This document shows, one piece after another, positions 42,074 to 51,823 of a stretch of 64,000 nt of DNA (position 1 is the stretch's first letter; every line of letters begins with the position of its first letter). The notes below the pieces were generated by a model. The model was not told where the DNA came from and did not search any database. It saw only the letters and a program-made list of their open reading frames with translations. The position numbers and the translations under genes are program-made. Source of the stretch: Bacteroidales bacterium UBA4293 (GTDB taxonomy: Bacteria; Bacteroidota; Bacteroidia; Bacteroidales; Bacteroidaceae); assembly GCA_002395835.1 (NCBI GenBank), contig DGVD01000009.1, positions 654 to 64,653 of the forward strand, written 5' to 3'.

Positions 42074-43425
42074 TTCTTCCTTATGAACGCATAAGACTTT
42101 TTAGCGGTTAGTACATATACAGTACTTACCATGATACCGGTTAGTATCCATGAAGCAGGGTAGCATATCATTAACCTGTCGTATCCGGGCCAAATGGGGC
42201 AGATTGTAAATATCCACACCAGTCTAAGTACACAAGTTCCTATTACGGTTAGTAAAGCTGGCTCTAGTGAATGGCCTAGTCCTCTCATGGCTGATGCAGG
42301 TATTTCGTACGAAGCTGCTATTGCTTGAAAAGCTATGACCCATAGAATCCTAATTTTAGTAAAATGGGCTACTTCTGGGTCTGTGGTAAAGAATTGTAGG
42401 AAGAAATCGCTGCAGGTTAGGAAGAGCATGTTTGCAGCGAAACAAGCTAAAGCACCAAAGGCCAGACAAATCCAAAAAATCTGTTTGCAACGTTCTATTT
42501 GTCGTGCACCATAATTCTGTCCGGTAAAGGTTACAGCAGCCCCACAAAAAGCACTCATGAGAAAATAACAATATCCTTCAAACATCTGACTAATGGAAGA
42601 ACCGGCTATGGCAGCTGGTCCATAATCATTGATAGTGGCTTGAATAAATACATTGCTGAAGGAGAATACCATAGCTTGTAATCCCGCAGGAAGTCCTATT
42701 TGTAGGATTCTTTTTAAAGCTACGGGATCTATCTTAAGATTGTTTGGGTCCACTTTAAATGGCTCTTCTTCATGAAGAAGTATCCATATCACTCTACCAG
42801 CACAATAGAGGTTTGCAATATCAGTAGCGATGGCTACACCTGCTACTCCTAAGTGAAATACGATGACAAAAATCAGATTTAAGATGACATTGATAATACC
42901 TGCAATTATCAGGATATAGAGTGGTCTTTTAGTATCTCCTCTGCTTCGTAAGATAGACGTTCCGAAGTTGTATATCATGAAAAAGGGTATACCTAAGAAA
43001 TAGATACGGAGATAGAGTATAGCATCATGAATGATGCTTTCAGGGGTACCCATTAGTTCAAGCACGGGCCTTGATACTATTAATCCTATGAAAAGTAAGA
43101 TAATACCACTTATTACTGCAAGCACGGATGTAGTATTTACAGCTTGCTTGATTCTGTCATTATCCCTATGTCCTATGAGATTTGCAATAACTACATTAGC
43201 ACCGATGGAACAACCCACAAATAGGTTGATGATGAGATTGATGAGTGCAGTATTCGCACCTACAGCAGCCAATGCTTCACTGCTGGCAAATCTTCCCACA
43301 ATGGCTACATCCATCGTGTTAAAGAGTTGTTGCAAGATGCTGGAAAAGGCGAATGGAATGGCAAACATCAGAATTTTGCCCACCAAGGGTCCATGCAGCA
43401 TGTCTATTTCATTATTTTTAGCCAT
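42064..43425 (-). CDS. MATE-family efflux transporter (second copy)
   Basis: This 453-residue membrane protein has twelve helices and is a paralogue of the transporter at 14276. The shared blocks are ASSEALAAVGAN, NLFVGCSIGANVVIANLIG, FGTSILRSRGDTKRPLYIL and GAAVTFTGQNYGARQIERCKQ. It exports cationic drugs or metabolites by ion exchange; the substrate is unknown. The start is set at 43425 (MAKNNEID), since an upstream in-frame ATG at 43446 lies in the -7 box (complement of 43444-43451). Confidence 0.9.
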   Translation of the reverse strand: MAKNNEIDMLHGPLVGKILMFAIPFAFSSILQQLFNTMDVAIVGRFASSEALAAVGANTALINLIINLFVGCSIGANVVIANLIGHRDNDRIKQAVNTTSVLAVISGIILLFIGLIVSRPVLELMGTPESIIHDAILYLRIYFLGIPFFMIYNFGTSILRSRGDTKRPLYILIIAGIINVILNLIFVIVFHLGVAGVAIATDIANLYCAGRVIWILLHEEEPFKVDPNNLKIDPVALKRILQIGLPAGLQAMVFSFSNVFIQATINDYGPAAIAGSSISQMFEGYCYFLMSAFCGAAVTFTGQNYGARQIERCKQIFWICLAFGALACFAANMLFLTCSDFFLQFFTTDPEVAHFTKIRILWVIAFQAIAASYEIPASAMRGLGHSLEPALLTVIGTCVLRLVWIFTICPIWPGYDRLMICYPASWILTGIMVSTVYVLTAKKSYAFIRKNQK

Positions 43426-43443
43426 ACCTTCTTTTTCGCGGTG

Positions 43444-43451
43444 CAAAGTTA
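43444..43451 (-). promoter_or_regulatory. -7 box of the second MATE gene
   Basis: The complement reads TAACTTTG, 19 bases before ATG 43425, and it decides that start. Confidence 0.6.
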
Positions 43452-43485
43452 CTGATTTTTCTTTTTCTAAGTTTATAAAAAAGAA

Positions 43486-43519
43486 GAAGCTTCAGGAAAA
43501 TATTGCTTCCTAAAGCTTC
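43486..43519 (-). terminator. Terminator of the GH78 gene
   Basis: GAAGCTTCAGGAA pairs with TTCCTAAAGCTTC (one mismatch). On the minus strand it is followed by a T-rich tract. Confidence 0.7.
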
Positions 43520-43540
43520 GTAAGTAAATTTTAAGGTGTA

Positions 43541-46204
43541 TTATTTCTTTGCTGTAAAGGTATAAGTACCCGAACCAACTTTAATGACAGCATAACCATC
43601 AACCGTTTCTGCTCTTACGCCTTGTCCATTTTCTTGAACCGTAGAACTATCGGATGTTGGAATATGAATTTCTGCTGTAGTGTTGACTGGTATGGTAACT
43701 TCCATGGTAATGGTAGTATCGTCTAAATTCCAGCTAGCAGAAAGGAAACCATAAGGGGTATTCTCATGAGCATGCATAAAGGTTAATCCGCCTCCTATAT
43801 GTGGACGAATTCGTATGGTCTTGAAACCAGGTGAGGTTTCTTGTATTCCTACTGCATCCCGGTACAACCAGTCGCCTATAGCACCATAAGAATAGTGATT
43901 GAATGAGTTCATGCCGTTGTCAGGGATGGTTCTGTCTGGCATCATGGAGTTCCAACGTTCCCAAATAGTGGTTGCACCCATCTTAACCGGGTAGAGCCAA
44001 CCTGGATAATTCTTGTACAGTAATAATTGATACGCTTTATCGGCATAACCGTTCTCTGTGAGCACATCACAAATATAAGGTGTTCCTAGGAAGCCTGTTG
44101 TAATGTGTCCATATTGATCTACCAACTCCACTAATCTCTTAGCTGCTACTGGACGCATTTCTTCAGGAAGTAGATTAAAGCGTAGAGCTAGAACGTATGC
44201 CGTCTGTGTGTCACTCATCAAGTTTCCACTCTTAGTCAAGTAGTTATCTTGGAAGGCTTGTTTTACCTTTTGATAAATGTCTGCATATTTCTTTGCGTCT
44301 TCGGTATAGCCTAGGATTTCTGCAGATTTAGCCACAATGTCTGTTGAGTTAGCAAAGAACGCTTGCTGAATCAGTCTTTTGGAAGTAACAGCTGAAACTC
44401 CTGAAGTGTCATCTTGTACGGAATAGAAAAGCCAGTCTCCATAATGCCATCCTTTTTTCCATACATAATCTTCAGATTCATGAATCATGAAATCTACCCA
44501 TTTTTTCATGCAGTCATATTGATTCTCCAAAATTCTCTTGTCACCGTATGCCTGATAGTGTTGCCATGGGATAATGGTTGCTGCATCAGCCCATCCTGTT
44601 CTTCCGGAGTCGTTTACACTGCTGGCATTTGGGACGAAATTTGGAATTCGTCCATCTTCAGTTTGCTCTGCTGCAAGTTCTTTGGTCCATTTGGTGAAGA
44701 AGTTCTGCACACGGCCTATGAAGGTTGCCGTACGGAAAAATACTTGTGCATCACCTGTCCAACCTAATCTTTCATCGCGCTGAGGACAGTCGGTTGGTAT
44801 ATCTAGATAGTTACCATGCATTCCCCAGCGGATATTGCTTTGAAGCTGGTTGATGGTATCATCGGAACAGGTGAAATCACCATTGTCGTCAAACCCGGAA
44901 TAAATCACAGCAGCCTGATAGTCTTCCAGTTTCACTTCTTCTAATCCTTCCACTTTGATGTATCGGAAACCATAGAAGGTCATGTCGGGTTCGAACCTGT
45001 CGGTTTCTCCACTGAGGATGTAAGTACTTGTAGCCTTGGCAGAACGTAAGTTGTGTGTGTAGAAATTTCCGTTTTCATCCAAAACTTCAGCATGTGTGAT
45101 GGTCACTTTCTGTCCCTTTTTACCTTTAAGGGTTGCAATTTCATAACCCACCAGATTCTGACCGAAGTCGATAACCTTTTCTCCCTTTGGTGTGATGATG
45201 AGTTTCTGCGGCCAACGGATGACACGTGTTTCTATGGGCTCATTTTCACAGCTAATCAGATTGCTATTGTCATAGGTCGCTTCTTTCACAAAAGTCCATT
45301 TGCTGTCATCAAAACCTGCAGCATTCCAACCCGGTTGTGCCTTGGTGGCATCTATGGTTTCTCCATCATAGATGGTAGCCTCTTGTACCGTACCAGTGGA
45401 ATACTTCCATGTCTTGTCCGTACAGATGGTTTCCTGTGTGCCATCTGTGTAGGTGATGATGATCTCAGCCAGTGCTCCCGTGCTTTCCGTTAGTTTCTTA
45501 TAAGGGAAATTCGTGTCCCATACCAGTCTGCTATGTGCCCAACCGCTTCCCACTTGAATACCGAAGGCATTCGTTCCTTTCTTGAACATGGAGGTCACAT
45601 CATAAGTGTAATACTGAAGTCGTTTGAAATAAGCAGTCCATCCTGGAGCCATGTGGTAATTGCCTATTTTGTTACCGTTTAGATATGGCTCATTCACTCC
45701 GTGTGAAGTGATGAAAGCTAAGGCACTCTTCACAGTTTTGTTTACTTGGAATTCCTTTCTCATGATAGGAGCTGGGGCACCTTTCCGGGCATTAGAGTCA
45801 ACCGGCTCTATCCATTTAGCTTTCCATTCGCTGGTTTTAAATAGACCTGTGATGAAGCTGCCTTGAACCCATTTGGACGCTCCTTTCTTATCCCATACTC
45901 TCACTCGCCAAGAGTATGAAGTAGCTGATTCTAGTTCTTCTCCTTCATAAGGTACTCCATTGGAGATATCGGATTCTACTTTCCCCGTAGACCATACCAC
46001 TTTGTTTCCTTTTCTTACTTCCAGCTGATAGGCTGTTTGAACATTGTTCCGAAGTGTACTGGTCAGTATCCAACTGAATACAGGGTGGGGGTCAGTTATA
46101 CCTATCGGCTTGTTCAAATGATTCACACGGATAGATGTAACATCCGCTGCCATTAGACTGCCTGAGATAAACAGTAGCAGAATTGCCAAAATCGATTTTC
46201 TCAT
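43541..46204 (-). CDS. Exported alpha-L-rhamnosidase (GH78)
   Basis: This 887-residue enzyme has a signal peptide (LLLFISGSLMAAD). The GH78 domains are in order: Fn3-like N-terminal part (about 22-130), Bac_rhamnosid_N region (about 150-310), a concanavalin-like segment, the (alpha/alpha)6 barrel with CPQRDERLGWTGD near residue 475, and a C-terminal beta sandwich. The Asp and Glu of DERLGW and the downstream YGDWL/IPDNGMNSFNHYSYG motifs line the active site. It removes terminal alpha-L-rhamnose, as in rhamnogalacturonan or plant glycosides. It is divergent from the GH3 gene, so both may respond to the same glycan. Confidence 0.93.
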   Translation of the reverse strand: MRKSILAILLLFISGSLMAADVTSIRVNHLNKPIGITDPHPVFSWILTSTLRNNVQTAYQLEVRKGNKVVWSTGKVESDISNGVPYEGEELESATSYSWRVRVWDKKGASKWVQGSFITGLFKTSEWKAKWIEPVDSNARKGAPAPIMRKEFQVNKTVKSALAFITSHGVNEPYLNGNKIGNYHMAPGWTAYFKRLQYYTYDVTSMFKKGTNAFGIQVGSGWAHSRLVWDTNFPYKKLTESTGALAEIIITYTDGTQETICTDKTWKYSTGTVQEATIYDGETIDATKAQPGWNAAGFDDSKWTFVKEATYDNSNLISCENEPIETRVIRWPQKLIITPKGEKVIDFGQNLVGYEIATLKGKKGQKVTITHAEVLDENGNFYTHNLRSAKATSTYILSGETDRFEPDMTFYGFRYIKVEGLEEVKLEDYQAAVIYSGFDDNGDFTCSDDTINQLQSNIRWGMHGNYLDIPTDCPQRDERLGWTGDAQVFFRTATFIGRVQNFFTKWTKELAAEQTEDGRIPNFVPNASSVNDSGRTGWADAATIIPWQHYQAYGDKRILENQYDCMKKWVDFMIHESEDYVWKKGWHYGDWLFYSVQDDTSGVSAVTSKRLIQQAFFANSTDIVAKSAEILGYTEDAKKYADIYQKVKQAFQDNYLTKSGNLMSDTQTAYVLALRFNLLPEEMRPVAAKRLVELVDQYGHITTGFLGTPYICDVLTENGYADKAYQLLLYKNYPGWLYPVKMGATTIWERWNSMMPDRTIPDNGMNSFNHYSYGAIGDWLYRDAVGIQETSPGFKTIRIRPHIGGGLTFMHAHENTPYGFLSASWNLDDTTITMEVTIPVNTTAEIHIPTSDSSTVQENGQGVRAETVDGYAVIKVGSGTYTFTAKK

Positions 46205-46246
46205 GGTATATTAGATTTAAGGTTTCTTTCAATGTTTTATATATTG

Positions 46247-46254
46247 CAAATTTA
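46247..46254 (-). promoter_or_regulatory. -7 box of the GH78 gene
   Basis: The complement reads TAAATTTG, 43 bases before the start. Confidence 0.6.
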
Positions 46255-46299
46255 TGAAAAAGTTCAAGAATACGTCCGATTTTACTTATATTTTTTTCT

Positions 46300-46324
46300 G
46301 ATTAAATTTAATCCCTTATATTTG
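46300..46324 (+). promoter_or_regulatory. GH3 promoter with a 14-bp palindrome
   Basis: GATTAAATTTAATC (46300-46313) is a perfect palindrome ending three bases before the -7 box TATATTTG (46317-46324). Its place is that of a repressor site. The leader to ATG 46371 is about 40 bases. Confidence 0.5.
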
Positions 46325-46370
46325 CATTACTAAATCTATTATTAACCTTAATACTTTAACCTTAAACAAG

Positions 46371-48575
46371 ATGAAGAAATCTTTTTTAATGCTGGCTGCT
46401 TTCTTCCTTACGGGGGCAGCATCTGCTCAGCAAACCAATCCGCTTCTGCAACATGAAGCTGAAATCACTGAAATCATTAAGGGTATGACTTTAGAAGAGA
46501 AAGTCAACATGCTACATGGAAAAAACATGTTCTCTTCTGCTGGAATCGAAAGATTAGGTATTCCAGACATAGAGTATGCCGATGGCCCATTCGGTATCCG
46601 CGAGGAAATGGAACCACACAGTTGGAAACCTCTGGGATGGGATACTGACCGAGCTACATTCTTCCCCACAGGTTCAGCACTCGCTGCTACCTGGTGCCCT
46701 GGAATAGCTTATGAATATGGTAAGGGAATGGCCATAGAGGCTAAGCTTCGTGGTAAGGATATGATCCTGGGCCCAGCCATGAATATCCAGCGTCTTCCTA
46801 CAGGTGGTCGTACTTATGAGTACCTTAGTGAGGATCCTCTCTTGAGTGGAGTACTTGCTGTGGGGTATACCAAGGGCTCTCAAGATCAGAATGAGGCTGT
46901 GTGCTTGAAGCACTATGCAGTAAACTCTCAGGAGAACATGCGTGGTTTTGTGAACGCAAATATCTCTGAGCGTGCTCTTCGTGAAATTTATCTTACTCCT
47001 TTTGAAATGGCAGTGAAACAAGCAAATGCTATGGGTGTGATGGCTGCTTATAATAAGGTTTGGGGTAAATGGTGCTCTGAGAACGATATGCTTCAGAACC
47101 GTATCCTTCGTAACGAGTGGGGCTTCAAGGGAATCATTATCAGCGACTGGGGTGGTACTCATTCTACAGTAGGTGCTGCAATCGGTGGTCTGGACGTTGA
47201 AATGCCAGGACACGATTATATGGGTCAGGCTCTGGCTGATTCAGTTCGTTCTGGTGCTGTTCCTATGGAAGTTATTGATTCTAAAGTACGTAACCTTCTT
47301 CGTGTACGTTTTGCTATTAAGCCAGTACCAAAGGATGTAGCTAATACTAAGGTTACCTCTCAGCCAGAAACTCAGGCTATCGCTTATAAGGTAGCTTCCA
47401 AGAGTATTGTTCTTTTAAAGAACGAAGGAAGTCTGCTGCCATTAGGTAAGAAGGTGAAGAAGATTGCAGTTATCGGTGATAATGCTACCCGTACCATGGG
47501 ACTTGGTGGTGTAGGTGCAGGTGTAAAGACTCTCTACGAGGTAACTCCGCTGGAAGGACTTCAGAAAGCATTGAAGGGCAAGGCTAAGATTAACTATGCA
47601 CGTGGTTATGAGCCTGCTCCAAGAGCTCGTTGGGGACAGAAACTTCCTGAAAATGCTATGGCAGAATATGAAAAGCGCATGGCTACTCTAAAGAAAGAGG
47701 CTGTAAAAGCTGCAAAGGGTGCTGATATCGTTCTTTTCATCGGAGGAAACAACCGTGAAGTAGAGACTGAAGGTTCCGATAGAACCACTATTCAGCTTCC
47801 ATTCCAGCAGGAGGAATTATTGAAGGCTATTGCTGAAGTAAATCCAAATATCGTAGCTGTTATGGTAGCTGGTGCACCTGTTGATTTGCGTGAAGTACAG
47901 AAGGTTTCCAAGGGTATTGTTTACAGTTGGTTCAATGGTACCGAAGGTGGTAACGCATTGGCTGACGTGTTGACCGGAAAAATTTCTCCTTCTGGAAAGT
48001 TGCCATTCACCTTCCCAATGAAACTGGAAGATTCTCCAGCTTATGCACTGGGTGTTTACCCACAGAAAGAGCAAGGTGGTGGTGATGTTTTCGTGAATTT
48101 GGTAAATCGTGATGGTTTCCAGGAGCGTAAAGCTGATGCAGATTATACCGAAGGTATTCTTGTAGGTTATCGTTGGTATGCCACTAAGAACGTAAAGCCT
48201 ATGTATCCATTTGGTTATGGTTTGTCTTATGTTCCATTCAAGTATACTAATTTGAGTGCTAAGGTGGCAGAGAACACTATCGAGGTTACTTTCGATTTGG
48301 CTAATGAGGGTTCTATGGTAGCTGAAGAAGTATCTCAGGTTTACATTGGTCGTCCAGATTCTAAGGTAGAGCGTCCTAAGTATGAATTGAAGGGCTTTAA
48401 GCGTTCTTCAGTTAAGGCTGGTGAAACCAAGAAGGTAACTATCAGCATACCAATGGAAAATCTGCGTCATTGGAACGAATTCCAGCACGCATGGAATATA
48501 GAAAAGGGTAAGGCTGTTATCTACGTAGGTGGATGTTCTGCCGATTTCCCATTGAAAGCAGAAGTAACTTTGTAA
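46371..48575 (+). CDS. Exported GH3 beta-glycosidase (beta-glucosidase/xylosidase type)
   Basis: This 734-residue enzyme has a signal peptide ending near GAASAQ. The (beta/alpha)8 domain has KHYAVNSQE substrate-binding residues and nucleophile Asp259 in IIISDWGG. The (alpha/beta)6 sandwich follows from about 335 (VLLKNEGSLLPLG) and a fibronectin-III-like domain at about 635-720 (VTFDLANEGSMVAEEVSQVYIG). It hydrolyses terminal beta-linked glucose or xylose from oligosaccharides in the periplasm. The domain layout is normal. Codons are well biased toward common forms, suggesting good expression. Confidence 0.93.
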   Translation: MKKSFLMLAAFFLTGAASAQQTNPLLQHEAEITEIIKGMTLEEKVNMLHGKNMFSSAGIERLGIPDIEYADGPFGIREEMEPHSWKPLGWDTDRATFFPTGSALAATWCPGIAYEYGKGMAIEAKLRGKDMILGPAMNIQRLPTGGRTYEYLSEDPLLSGVLAVGYTKGSQDQNEAVCLKHYAVNSQENMRGFVNANISERALREIYLTPFEMAVKQANAMGVMAAYNKVWGKWCSENDMLQNRILRNEWGFKGIIISDWGGTHSTVGAAIGGLDVEMPGHDYMGQALADSVRSGAVPMEVIDSKVRNLLRVRFAIKPVPKDVANTKVTSQPETQAIAYKVASKSIVLLKNEGSLLPLGKKVKKIAVIGDNATRTMGLGGVGAGVKTLYEVTPLEGLQKALKGKAKINYARGYEPAPRARWGQKLPENAMAEYEKRMATLKKEAVKAAKGADIVLFIGGNNREVETEGSDRTTIQLPFQQEELLKAIAEVNPNIVAVMVAGAPVDLREVQKVSKGIVYSWFNGTEGGNALADVLTGKISPSGKLPFTFPMKLEDSPAYALGVYPQKEQGGGDVFVNLVNRDGFQERKADADYTEGILVGYRWYATKNVKPMYPFGYGLSYVPFKYTNLSAKVAENTIEVTFDLANEGSMVAEEVSQVYIGRPDSKVERPKYELKGFKRSSVKAGETKKVTISIPMENLRHWNEFQHAWNIEKGKAVIYVGGCSADFPLKAEVTL

Positions 48576-48589
48576 GATATTATGGTAGA

Positions 48590-48624
48590 AAAAAGGCAGA
48601 CTCAAATACGGGGTCTGCCTTTTT
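48590..48624. terminator. Bidirectional intrinsic terminator
   Basis: AAAAAGGCAGAC pairs with GTCTGCCTTTTT around an 11-base loop, between convergent genes. Confidence 0.85.
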
Positions 48625-48635
48625 TTATTTATATG

Positions 48636-50057
48636 CTATAGGATGAAGTGGCTTTTGAATTCTTCTTCATCGGTTATGACAATGTATGGAGTGCCATCTT
48701 CCTTGAAATTCACTTCACAGCCTGAAGGCATCGGATCGCCTTGGAAAGTCATTGTTTCAGCTTTCATAATATACTTGTCGAATTCTTCTTCCAGAAGCTT
48801 TCTGTCCAAGAACTGTTGTGCCACATCCAGAAAAGTTTCCTTATTTACGTTATCTAGATGTGGTTTCATGGCCATCATGAATTCCTTAAAGGCATGCTTG
48901 TTGCCTGTGGCTTTTTCTATTTGTCCCATTAGCCTGAAGGCATACACTTCACCTCTCCAGTATGGAATCCAGCTGTAGTCGCCAAGATTCCAGAAGTTGG
49001 AGGCTATACTGTCATTTGGTAGATTTCTTATCTTGCTGTGATAGAGTTTGTCCAGTCCTTCATTGATATAATCTATACAACCTTTTACTGACGTAATACC
49101 TGAAGTTACTATCATATACATAGTTTGCATCTCATTGAAACCTTCACCCCACCATTGATCGTTCTCTCCTGCACTTATCCAGTTGTGTCCAATCTCATGA
49201 ACGAAGGTGTTGGCCCGTTCTCTGTCCAAGATTGTATCTGCATCAGCATTATATCTGCCCAGGAAACCACCATTTAAGCCAGTGCCGGAAACTCGGTGTG
49301 AAACTTTCTCAAATGGATAAACGATAAGCGAGTAGGTATCTATACTATCGGCTTCCCAAAACCTGATAAGTGCAGAATAGGCTTTCGTAAAGAACTGCCT
49401 CATTTCGGTTCTGTTGTATGTAGCATTTACTCTAGGTGCAGTCACCACATAATTATTCACACCGTTCACATTTACAGTATCCACACAAAGCTTTCTGTCG
49501 CCTAGAAGTGCTGTGTACAGGAAATCCTTCACCTTTCCTGTATAAGATTCGGTACCGTGTCCAGGGTTGTAGAGGCAGAACGCAGGAAAATCGGGCGCCT
49601 TGCTCCAACTAACCCTCATACTTTGTTCTTCATCTTCAGGGCGAAAGAATAGATTGATGCCATGACTGATGAAAAAATCGTGGGTGATGTTTGGCCGGAA
49701 GGATTCTTGTGTGCTTTTATGAACCTCTTCGGGCAAACGTTGCTTGATGCTATAGGTAAGGTGGGTTACCGGTGAGGTGAAATCCGTTAGTTTAACTTTC
49801 ATGTTTGCACTGTCGGGAATGAGAGCGGCACCTTCCGCTTTTAAATTTTTCACACAGGTGAAAATGTCCAGTTGTCCACCATAAAAAGCTGATCCGTAAT
49901 AAAGTGTTACGGTATCTGTCTGGGGATGTATATAATCCAAGCAGAAATCGATTCTTTCATCTTCCCAGGAAAGCTGATAATCCAGTAGAGGAGAATCCTT
50001 TGTCTGACTGCAACTTGTAATAAGCAGGGCTATGATTGGTGTGAGGTAATTCTTCAT
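48636..50057 (-). CDS. Lipoprotein gluzincin metallopeptidase (M1-like)
   Basis: This 473-residue lipoprotein has lipobox ITSC at Cys16. The zinc motif HEIGH is at 287-291, with the third ligand probably the Glu of WWGEGFNE. Aminopeptidase family M1 has HExxH, 18 residues, then the Glu of WLNEGFAE; here only 13 lie between, so a loop is five residues shorter. The N-terminal half (about 30-250) is beta rich as in M1 enzymes, but the M1 GAMEN motif is not seen. It probably trims peptides in the envelope. It lies nine bases after the upstream gene, so they form an operon. Confidence 0.75.
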   Translation of the reverse strand: MKNYLTPIIALLITSCSQTKDSPLLDYQLSWEDERIDFCLDYIHPQTDTVTLYYGSAFYGGQLDIFTCVKNLKAEGAALIPDSANMKVKLTDFTSPVTHLTYSIKQRLPEEVHKSTQESFRPNITHDFFISHGINLFFRPEDEEQSMRVSWSKAPDFPAFCLYNPGHGTESYTGKVKDFLYTALLGDRKLCVDTVNVNGVNNYVVTAPRVNATYNRTEMRQFFTKAYSALIRFWEADSIDTYSLIVYPFEKVSHRVSGTGLNGGFLGRYNADADTILDRERANTFVHEIGHNWISAGENDQWWGEGFNEMQTMYMIVTSGITSVKGCIDYINEGLDKLYHSKIRNLPNDSIASNFWNLGDYSWIPYWRGEVYAFRLMGQIEKATGNKHAFKEFMMAMKPHLDNVNKETFLDVAQQFLDRKLLEEEFDKYIMKAETMTFQGDPMPSGCEVNFKEDGTPYIVITDEEEFKSHFIL

Positions 50058-50066
50058 GCTAAATCT

Positions 50067-50786
50067 TTAGATTAATTCACTGTTTCCGTAATGTTGAATG
50101 TGGAATAACATTTTCCTGTTTTCTGGAAGCTGATGAGGATCATCCTCATCTGAAGTTTCTACTGTCCATCCATAAGTGCCTATGTAATCCTTGAAATAAC
50201 TGCATAGGTGGGAGAAATTCAGCCCTTCTATGTTCAGGGGATTGTGTAGGTTGTCTCTACTTCGTTCATAGATTTCAGCCACGGATGCTTCCATCTTGTA
50301 TTCATCGTCTTGTTTCTGACTCTTGTTCACTAGGGTCCACATCATATAGTGTGATGCAGTGTAGAGCTTGCATTCTTCTTCCAGTTCTGGAGTCATTTCC
50401 AGATTCTTCCGTGTTTTCCTGAATTCCATTAGGTTCCGGAAATAAGCCGACCAGCAGTTTTCATCCTCTTTTAGTCGGATTTCTTCTCCATCTCTAAAGA
50501 AGGCAAAGCCACTAGTGATGAACCAACCACCCAGATTTTTCAGTGTCATGTAACTGTAAGGTTGCTGTAAATTTACATATTCCACCTCATAAGTTTCATC
50601 CATCTTCAGTCCTCGGTTGTGGAAATAAGGGTGATTCCTATCTTCTTCCATGAATCTAGCCGTATAACCTTCTACTTTTTTAATCATTGGAAGTTCTAGT
50701 TTTGTAGGAGGAATTACCACAACTTCTTCCTCCACTTTTTTAGGGGCTGAGGAGAAACACTTGAACAATTTTCTCAAAAACGACAT
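50067..50786 (-). CDS. Cytoplasmic protein of unknown function
   Basis: This 239-residue protein has a basic N terminus (MSFLRKLFKCFSS), a Pro/Val-rich linker and an alpha/beta body with many aromatic residues (PYSYMTLKNLGGWFITSGFAFFRDG). There is no signal peptide or membrane helix. I do not recognise the family. It is first gene of an operon with the M1-like peptidase; the promoter box is complementary to 50811-50818. Confidence 0.6.
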   Translation of the reverse strand: MSFLRKLFKCFSSAPKKVEEEVVVIPPTKLELPMIKKVEGYTARFMEEDRNHPYFHNRGLKMDETYEVEYVNLQQPYSYMTLKNLGGWFITSGFAFFRDGEEIRLKEDENCWSAYFRNLMEFRKTRKNLEMTPELEEECKLYTASHYMMWTLVNKSQKQDDEYKMEASVAEIYERSRDNLHNPLNIEGLNFSHLCSYFKDYIGTYGWTVETSDEDDPHQLPENRKMLFHIQHYGNSELI

Positions 50787-50810
50787 CTCTTTTCTGGTTT
50801 TAATGGGTTA

Positions 50811-50818
50811 CAAATATA
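50811..50818 (-). promoter_or_regulatory. -7 box of the unknown protein-peptidase operon
   Basis: The complement reads TATATTTG, 25 bases before the start at 50786. Confidence 0.6.
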
Positions 50819-50870
50819 CGTAAAAATGCATTTTTTGAAAATAAAACCGCCTTCTTATTTGGAAATACCC

Positions 50871-50878
50871 TATATTTG
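50871..50878 (+). promoter_or_regulatory. -7 box of the GDPD gene
   Basis: TATATTTG, perfect TAnnTTTG, 28 bases before ATG 50906. Confidence 0.6.
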
Positions 50879-50905
50879 TAAGACCAAATAAATCTAAATA
50901 CAACG

Positions 50906-51823
50906 ATGAAAAGGCTATTTTTCTTATCTGTTTCTCTTTGTTTTGCTATTTTCTCCCTAGCACAAGATAGGGCTGCACAGCTCACTGATAAACTTCTTCA
51001 CAGCAAAGATTATGTCTTCGTAGTGGCTCACCGTGGCGATTGGCGGTTTGCACCTGAAAACTCTCTTCCTGCTTTTCAGCATTGCATTGATGAAGGGGTG
51101 GATATGGTGGAACTCGATTTGCAGATGACTAGCGATAGTGTGCTTGTCCTTATGCATGATCATACCTTGGATCGTACTAGTACGGGGAATGGTAGGGTGT
51201 CCAACTTCACTTATGAGGAAATCCAGAAGTTGCGTCTTCGTGATGGGTTACGTTCAGAAACCGATGTTCGTATTCCTACACTGAGTGAAGCCTTGGATTT
51301 ATGCAAAGGTAAAATTCTAATCAACATAGATAAGGGGTACGATTACTTTTCACAAGTATATAAACTGTTGGTTGAGAAAGATATGCTTAATCAAGTGATT
51401 ATCAAGTCAGGAAATAGTTTGGAAAAGGTTCAGAAAGAACATCAGGATATACTGGATAAGGTCATCTATATGCCTGTTATCAGCATAGACCAGGAAGGGG
51501 CAGAAAAGATGGTAGACGACTACCTAGGTATTCATGTAGCTGCCATTGAGTGTTGTTTCCGCACGGTAACTCCACAAGTTGAACGCTTATTGGAGAAGAT
51601 TCGGAATTCAGGTGTGAAAATTTGGATCAACTCCCTTTGGCCTAGTTTGAACGGAGGGCATCATGATGATAGAGCCGTGTTGGAAAATGATCCAGACGGC
51701 TCTTGGGGTTGGATGCTTGATGAAGGTGCTGAACTTATTCAAACCGACCGAATTCCACAACTTATCCAATACTTGGAAAATAAAGGATGCCGTAATAATC
51801 CGTATTGGTGGGAGAGACGTTAG
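50906..51823 (+). CDS. Exported glycerophosphodiester phosphodiesterase
   Basis: This 305-residue periplasmic enzyme (signal peptide ending near SLAQ) hydrolyses glycerophosphodiesters to glycerol-3-phosphate and an alcohol. The GDPD core is complete: AHRGDWRFAPENS with the first catalytic His and metal-binding Glu, VELDLQMTSD with two metal ligands, and MHDHTLDRTSTGNG with the second His. The TIM barrel ends with the expected DGSWGWMLDEGAELIQTD. It ends on a TTAG shared with the stop of the convergent gene. Confidence 0.93.
   Translation: MKRLFFLSVSLCFAIFSLAQDRAAQLTDKLLHSKDYVFVVAHRGDWRFAPENSLPAFQHCIDEGVDMVELDLQMTSDSVLVLMHDHTLDRTSTGNGRVSNFTYEEIQKLRLRDGLRSETDVRIPTLSEALDLCKGKILINIDKGYDYFSQVYKLLVEKDMLNQVIIKSGNSLEKVQKEHQDILDKVIYMPVISIDQEGAEKMVDDYLGIHVAAIECCFRTVTPQVERLLEKIRNSGVKIWINSLWPSLNGGHHDDRAVLENDPDGSWGWMLDEGAELIQTDRIPQLIQYLENKGCRNNPYWWERR

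Noticed and set aside
46674..47213. A 179-codon minus-strand frame
   Set aside because: Antisense to the GH3 catalytic domain. No start signals or family features.
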